From: Nannochloropsis oceanica
Lineage: Eukaryota; Sar; Eustigmatophyceae; Eustigmatales; Monodopsidaceae
Direction of reading: 5' to 3'
Assembly (NCBI GenBank): GCA_004519485.1
Contig: CP038120.1
Coordinates: 408,720-472,719, forward strand
Length of the DNA stretch: 64,000 bases
Part shown: piece after piece, positions 58,776 to 64,000 of the stretch
Layout of the letters: each line of letters opens with the position of its first letter
Position numbering within the stretch: the stretch's first letter is position 1
Notes under the pieces: generated by a model
Told to the model about the DNA's origin: nothing
Databases searched by the model: none
What the model saw: the letters and a program-made list of their open reading frames with translations, nothing else
Translations under genes and position numbers: made by a program

Positions 58776-59655
58776 TAGGAGGGAGGGGGAAAGGGAAACT
58801 CTGCAGTGATGTATAAATGTAGGTGTTTCTGTATAAAGCTATGCGAACGGGTAAAAATGAAAGAACGATTGTGATGCTTGTACGAATTAGGTGGAACAAC
58901 CTTTTTGTTTTGCGTCCCATCCCTGCTGGCCCATTTTTAATTTAGAGGGGGGGCGGCAGTGTGTGGGTGGAATGTGGTGTGTGGCGGTGGCAACGATACC
59001 AGCCCTATGTAGCATCGAGTGCAGGAGTAAATCATACTCTGAGGCATCCAGAGGCTTTGAATCGTAATTGCTGGGATAATAGGGATAAAACGAAGGGAAG
59101 ATGAACACAGCCATAAACGCGTCTCTGGTCCACCTGATTGGACCGTGCCCAACCAAAACCAAAGATTCATTCCTGCGGCCGATCCCACCCCTAGAGTCTA
59201 CGCTTTCCTCGTTGTCACAATTGCCGTCTGCCGGAGATTACTCCCTCACGCGCATGCCTAACCAGCGGCGTCTGCGTCGTGTCCCCATGGAAATGTTTCG
59301 CCTTCGGACGAGGCAGAACTGATACCAGTCCGTCACCAAAAAAATGGATCGAGAGGAAAGAACGGCACCTCCGCAGCGCACACACATGTTCCACTTCCAT
59401 ACAACCTCTCCTGCCTCCACATAACAGACATCACAGGAATTGGCCATATTGACATTGGCCTCCAGCGGCGTGCTAGATTGATCGGAGGTTGCTACTTGAC
59501 ATAAGGCAAGGACAATTACATATAACGACCACGGCGGCGAGTAGTAAGCAGATCGACCTCTCCGTGCCTGTGGTTCAGGTCCCTTGCAGGGAGGTCTGTG
59601 CGAGTCAGGGGTCGATAACGGGTAAAGCAGCTGCAGCGGTGGCTACTAGGCAGTA
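58776..59655. other. Intergenic, possible unresolved minus-strand exon
   Basis: About 880 bp. On the minus strand, 58.98-59.17 kb reads LVLVGHGPIRWTRDAF then FPSFYPYYPSNYDSKPLDA, which looks more protein-like than chance. However I cannot find a start exon that splices in phase, and the frame ends in low-complexity sequence. A minus-strand CxxC-containing frame at 59238-59447 is similarly weak. I leave both uncalled. Confidence 0.3.
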
Positions 59656-61716
59656 ATGGAGCAGTGGAGACAAATACTCCAGGCGCTTGGTACGTCCGCC
59701 TTTCCTTTCCGGCCCTTCCTCCAACCTCCCTCTTTCTCCCCCTCCTCCCTCAACTCATGAGCCTTTCCCTCCATGACGTAGTGACAGGCTACGTCGTCAG
59801 CACTTTGATTCGACATGTACTTCCCCAAGACTTATCGCGCGAGTGCTTACATGGGCTGCTGCACCTCTCTTTAGGGCTGGCGGTAGCCTTACTCTCCTTC
59901 CTCCTCCAAAGCCATATTCCCCCATTGTCCACCCCCTCTTCCTTCTCCTCCTCCTATACTTCGTCTTCATCCCTACCGTCAGTAGTTAGGGGAAGAAAAG
60001 CAAAATCAGTAGCAGTGGAAGCACCGACAGCAGTCGTGGCGCCCTCAGAGTCAGGGAAGACCACGCCCTCCTCCTCCTCCTCCTCCTCCTCCTCCTCCTC
60101 CTCCTCCTCCTCCTCCTCCTCCTCCTCCTCCTCCTCCTCCTCCTCCTCCTCCTCCTCCTCCCCCCTCCCTTCTTCCTCCACAACCACCACTATTCCCTTC
60201 AATTTTCATCGCGCTTGCCCCTCCTCCCCGTCTAAGGCGCTAGCCCGATACCACTTCACCCTCTCCTGGCGCAAAGCCCATAATATCGACGCCCTCCTCT
60301 TCCACCCCAACCACACCCTCGAGACGATCCGCAAGTACTACCCGCATTTTCTGCACGGCCGAGGAAGGGAAGGAGAGATCGTCATGTGGGAAATGGCGGG
60401 AAAGATGGACATGAAAGGGTTAATAGCTAATGAACATTACACTGCCGACGACCTCGCCAAGCACTCGACCTACATGCAGGAATTCGTGTGGAGGGTGCTG
60501 ATGCCCGAGGGAGGAGTGAGGAAAGGAGGGAGGGATGGAGGGAGGGGGAGCATGGTGACGGTGATGGACATGGCATGCATGTCTATCAGAAAGCTGGGGT
60601 CATCGGACACAGGTGTAATGATAAAGGCCACGTCACAGTTGCTGAACACCCACTACCCGGAAAGGGTCTCCAGGATTCTCGGTCCGTCCCCTCCTTTCCT
60701 CCTTCCCCCTCTCCCCCTCCCCCCTTCCTTCTTTTTTGTGTCCTATTGTGTACGCTTTTAAGGCCAATCCAATGCCTTCCATTGTCATTGACTCATCCCT
60801 CCCTCCCTTCTTCCCTCCCTCTCTCTCTCCCTCCTTCCCTCCCTCCTTCCCTCCCTCCATTCCCCCCTCCTTCAGTCATCAACGCCCCCCCCTGGTTGAA
60901 CGGGACATGGTCCCTGCTTGCTAACCTAATGCCGGCCCCGATTCGAGGGAAGATAAAAGTTTGTGGGAGTTTGGCAGATTTGCATGTTTATATTGACCCA
61001 GAGCAGATTCCCGTTAGGTAGGCGGGGAGGAAGGGAGGGAGGGAGGAAGATGGGGCGCTGAAAGATGTGATGAAATCGACGCATCAATTGATTCATTCAT
61101 CGTCATTTCCCTCTCTTCCTCCCTTCCATCCCCGCTTCCTCCTTTCATCCCTCCCCGCGCCAGCTATGGTGGCAAGGACCAGAGGGCCTGCGGCGACTCG
61201 GACGAAGAGAAACTGCTGCGGGAGGTGGTGCTGGCCGTGAGGAAGGAGGGGAAAGAGGGTGGGAGGAATGAGTGGCCTATGGCGTTGCAAGATGTATGGG
61301 AAGAAGAACAGGAGAAGGAGAGAGAGAGAAAGAGAACGAGGGAGGAAAAGGATCTTGAAGGGGTGAGTGTGACAGCCGCGGGGAAGCAGCAACAAGCGGA
61401 GCAGTTGAAGTGTGCAGGGAGGGAAAGAGGGAAGGAGGGAAAGAAGGGGGGAGGAAAGGAGGGACGACAAAGGGAGAGGAAAACTCGGCTTCGTAGCACT
61501 CCGCCCTCCTCCCGTTACGGGAAAGAGATTGTTGCTACTTCCTCCTCCTCCTCCTCCTCCTCCTCCTCCTCCTCCTCCTCCTCCACTATCACCACCCCAC
61601 AGAAAAAAGACCTCAAAATGTTCTGGCTCCGACGAGTAATTGGGCGCTTACCCTCTAGCTTTGGAAAGAAAGAGCAGCACCAGCACCAACACCAGCAACA
61701 GCAGTACCACCATTAG
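59656..61716 (+). CDS. Sec14 / CRAL-TRIO domain protein
   Basis: Four exons (59656-59689, 59782-60681, 60876-61017, 61164-61716) join in phase to 542 residues. A short N-terminus leads into a hydrophobic helix (LSLGLAVALLSFLLQ), then a Ser run of about 30 residues coded by TCC repeats. The CRAL-TRIO N part shows ALARYHFTLSWRKAHNIDALL and TLETIRKYYPHFLHG. The lipid-binding fold follows with VTVMDMACMSIRKLG, LLNTHYPERVSRIL|VINAPPW, IRGKIKVCGS and IPVSYGG, as in Sec14 (YPE, V.NAPW, SKIK, LPEE-GG). Such proteins exchange phosphatidylinositol or similar lipids between membranes. The C-terminus is Lys/Glu-rich, with another Ser run, and ends in Gln/His. Exon 2 uses donor GTCCGT, a weak match. ATG 59656 is supported by phase. 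Confidence 0.87.
60069..60162 (+). repeat. (TCC)n coding microsatellite
   Basis: An uninterrupted trinucleotide run of roughly 30 units that codes the Ser tract of the Sec14-like protein. The frame is preserved. Confidence 0.95.
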
Positions 61717-61760
61717 CAGTAGAAGTAGCAGCAACAACAGCAGCAACAGCAACAACAATC

Positions 61761-62023
<263 letters not shown>

Positions 62024-62177
62024 CGCAGCAGCAGCGGTCATCTTCTTTTACATTGGGTAGTAGGCGGTGAATTTCGACTTCTTTGCGACTCAGCCAACAA
62101 CAGATGCGAAAATTAAAGCTGCAACAGACGCAGCAAAAGAGAATGAGGGGTAAATGAGGAGGGAGAGACAAACATGC

Positions 62178-62201
62178 AGTAGTAGTAGTAGTAGTAGTAG
62201 C

Positions 62202-62251
<50 letters not shown>

Positions 62252-62265
62252 TAGTAGTAACAGCA
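62178..62265 (+). repeat. TAG/CAG mixed trinucleotide array
   Basis: Starts as TAG repeats and changes to CAG repeats with occasional TAG units. It contains stops in the plus-strand TAG frame and is intergenic. Confidence 0.9.
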
Positions 62266-62673
62266 GCAGTAGAGGCTCCAGCCTCTTTTTAAGGCAGGGC
62301 TTTGGGTGTTAAATCGCCTTTGTCCTGGCCCTTAGATCCCCCCGTTTGCCAAGAAGTAAGAGGCGGAATTGAGGAAAGCAGGAGTTGGAGGGCAGGTAAA
62401 TAGATGAGCTTAATTCAATTTAGAGAAAAGTGGATGGATGGAGAGACCGCATCCGTACTCCCGTCTTGGAGCAGATAATATTTAAAAAATAGAAAGTACC
62501 CGAATTACATCCACATTGTCCACAAATGTGACATGATACTTAAAACGAGTCATTGAATCGGCGCATAGCCCCTATACTATGGGAAGAAAAAGTGAGACAG
62601 AAGGAGGAAGGGATGGAGAGTGTTTCGAGGAAGAAAAAGTGATATGCGAATGTAAAAAAGGACCTTATCCTCA

Positions 62674-62747
62674 TCTTCTTCTTCTTCTTCTTCTTCTTCT
62701 TCTTCTTCTTCTTCTTCTTCTTCTTCTTCTTCTTCTTCTTCTTCTTT
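62674..62747 (+). repeat. (TTC)n microsatellite
   Basis: About 24 perfect TTC units, intergenic, just before the right-hand poly-Gln frame's stop region. Confidence 0.93.
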
Positions 62748-62859
62748 CTATTGATTGCTCTTTCAGCTGCCATTTTCGGCTTGTTCTGCCACGTACTCTC
62801 CCGACCCTCTCATCATGCCCATCTTTGCATGCACTCCTTTCCTCTCACCATCCCCTTCT

Positions 62860-62988
62860 TTAATTTGCCCACGGCAACGCGTACGTCCTGTCGGAAACCG
62901 AGGAATTCCCTCCACGTCCTCCTCCCATCCATGCGGCCGCTGGTGCTGCTGCTGCTGGTGGTGGTGGTGGTGTTGCTGCTGCTGCTGC

Positions 62989-63071
<83 letters not shown>

Positions 63072-64000
63072 TCTCAAAACGTCCCTGGACCTCTGGATCC
63101 TCCCATTTTCCCTGGCCGTTTCTCAGGGGGGGGATTAAGGACAAGGAAGGGAAGTAGGAAATGCCTCCGGTACCAAACGTTGGGAGGGGGTGGGAGGGTG
63201 GGGAGGAAGGGGGGAAGAGTGTGGAACGGAGGGAGCTTAGCCCGGCCTTGCGGCGGAAGGAGCGGTGACTCTCCGTGTCGGTGCGTCCTGTGGAAGGAGG
63301 TGTGTGGGTGTCGGTGGTGATGCGGGGGGAGGGAGTGGGGGAGGAGGAGGAAGAGGGGAAGGGGGAGGGAGGGAAGAAGGTGGTGGTACCGCGACTAAGG
63401 TTGACTCTGTTCTTGGCAATGCTGCTGCTGCATGTCGTCAGAGGAGGCAGAGCTGTTGTCTGCTGCAGCTGCTGCTGCTGCTGCTTTTGAATTTCGATCA
63501 AGAAAGGGGAAGATAGGAGCGTCAGTGGCAGGTGTACTTGCTGCTTTTGCTTTGGTCGCCAACGCCGCTGTAGCTTTTGCTGCTTTTGTGACTGGTTCTG
63601 CTGCTGATGCTGCTGGTGATACGTCAGTAGCAAACTGCCCAGTGCTTCCTCCTCCTCCTCTTCCTCCTTCTCCTCCTCCTCCTCCTCCCCCTCACTCTCT
63701 ACCTCGTTTTTCTCTAAAAGCGCGTGCGTTGGCCATTCATTGATTTTACGTCGACTGACCAAGCCCGCTGTCAATATCTCTCCCCGTTGTCGCCTCAAAG
63801 GTTTTTTTTCTCCCTTTCCCCCCCCCCCCCTCCTCCTCCCTCTCTTCCTCCCCCTCTCCCTTCGACACCAGCATTAACCTCTCGCGCACCCGACTGCTCC
63901 GCAAGTGAAGGTCTAAATGGAGGAACCCATGCCTCTCAAGCCCTCCCTCCCTCGCTTTCTCCCTCCCTCCTTCCTTCATCCCCTCTACCAGCCTCAACTT
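62860..64000 (-). CDS. Hypothetical poly-Gln, low-complexity protein, 5' end beyond window
   Basis: On the minus strand a 312-codon frame (63798-62860) holds a Glu run, several Gln runs and a final run of about 27 Gln coded by CAG repeats (63069-62988), then Ala/Pro and YALPWAN at the end. Just upstream, in another frame, 63997-63800 reads LERHGFLHLDLHLRSSRVRERLMLVSKG, which looks like a genuine protein segment. The two frames meet at a G12-type run followed by A8 (63798-63829). One homopolymer length error, or a small intron, would join them. I do not recognise the protein. Coding status of the low-complexity part is uncertain. Confidence 0.4.
62988..63069 (-). repeat. (CAG)n array
   Basis: About 27 uninterrupted units (CTG on the plus strand), with further interrupted units up to 62942. 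On the minus strand it codes the longest Gln run of the hypothetical right-hand protein. Confidence 0.95.

Noticed and set aside
59530-59640. tRNA-like element (GGTTCAGGTCCC with flanking GACCTC/GAGGTC)
   Set aside because: The arms do not form a cloverleaf: there is no acceptor stem of seven pairs around a D-arm and anticodon arm.

Overview
The window is nuclear DNA from a small-genome eukaryote. Genes are split by many short GT-AG introns. Intergenic gaps are mostly 0.1-1.6 kb, and proteins carry long Ser, Gln, Glu and Gly-Arg-Glu low-complexity runs. Two proteins start with a signal peptide followed by a cleavage site just before Phe (THA|FLLP, IAA|FVLP), the pattern of heterokont plastid presequences. 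Together with introns built of (GGGA)n and (CCCT)n tracts, this points to a photosynthetic stramenopile, most like a Nannochloropsis-type eustigmatophyte. The organism call is inference; no database was searched.

Layout, left to right: N-terminal part of an SV2-like MFS transporter (-, runs off the left edge); NUDT6-type Nudix hydrolase (-); sugar-porter MFS transporter (+); NAA40 histone N-acetyltransferase (-); MenB naphthoate synthase with a peroxisomal SKL end (+); FEN1 flap endonuclease (-); ACMSD-like amidohydrolase (+); 1,297-residue unknown protein with a degenerate RanBP2-type finger and FxP repeats (+); membrane-anchored multicopper oxidase (-); importin-beta/transportin-3-like receptor (+); PLK4-like kinase (+); kinesin-6-like motor (+); plastid-targeted dipeptidase E (-); plastid-targeted Cys-motif protein (+); WDR83/MORG1 (+); OFA-type MFS transporter (+); PC-esterase/TBL-like SGNH protein (+); Sec14/CRAL-TRIO protein (+); a poly-Gln reading frame (-, runs off the right edge).

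Five neighbouring pairs are divergent with 140-535 bp between start codons, so shared promoters are likely. The genes do not form one pathway. They are housekeeping functions (replication, histone acetylation, nuclear import, mitosis), transporters and metabolic enzymes. No tRNA, rRNA, CRISPR array or transposase was seen.

The strongest unexplained signal is in the introns. Many have a (GGGA)n tract just after the donor and a complementary (CCCT)n tract just before the acceptor, in the sense of transcription on either strand. The pre-mRNA could fold so that both splice sites sit at the base of a hairpin. The same repeat has entered exons as GREG or PSLP peptide repeats, and in the amidohydrolase gene an acceptor plus exon start is triplicated among the tracts.
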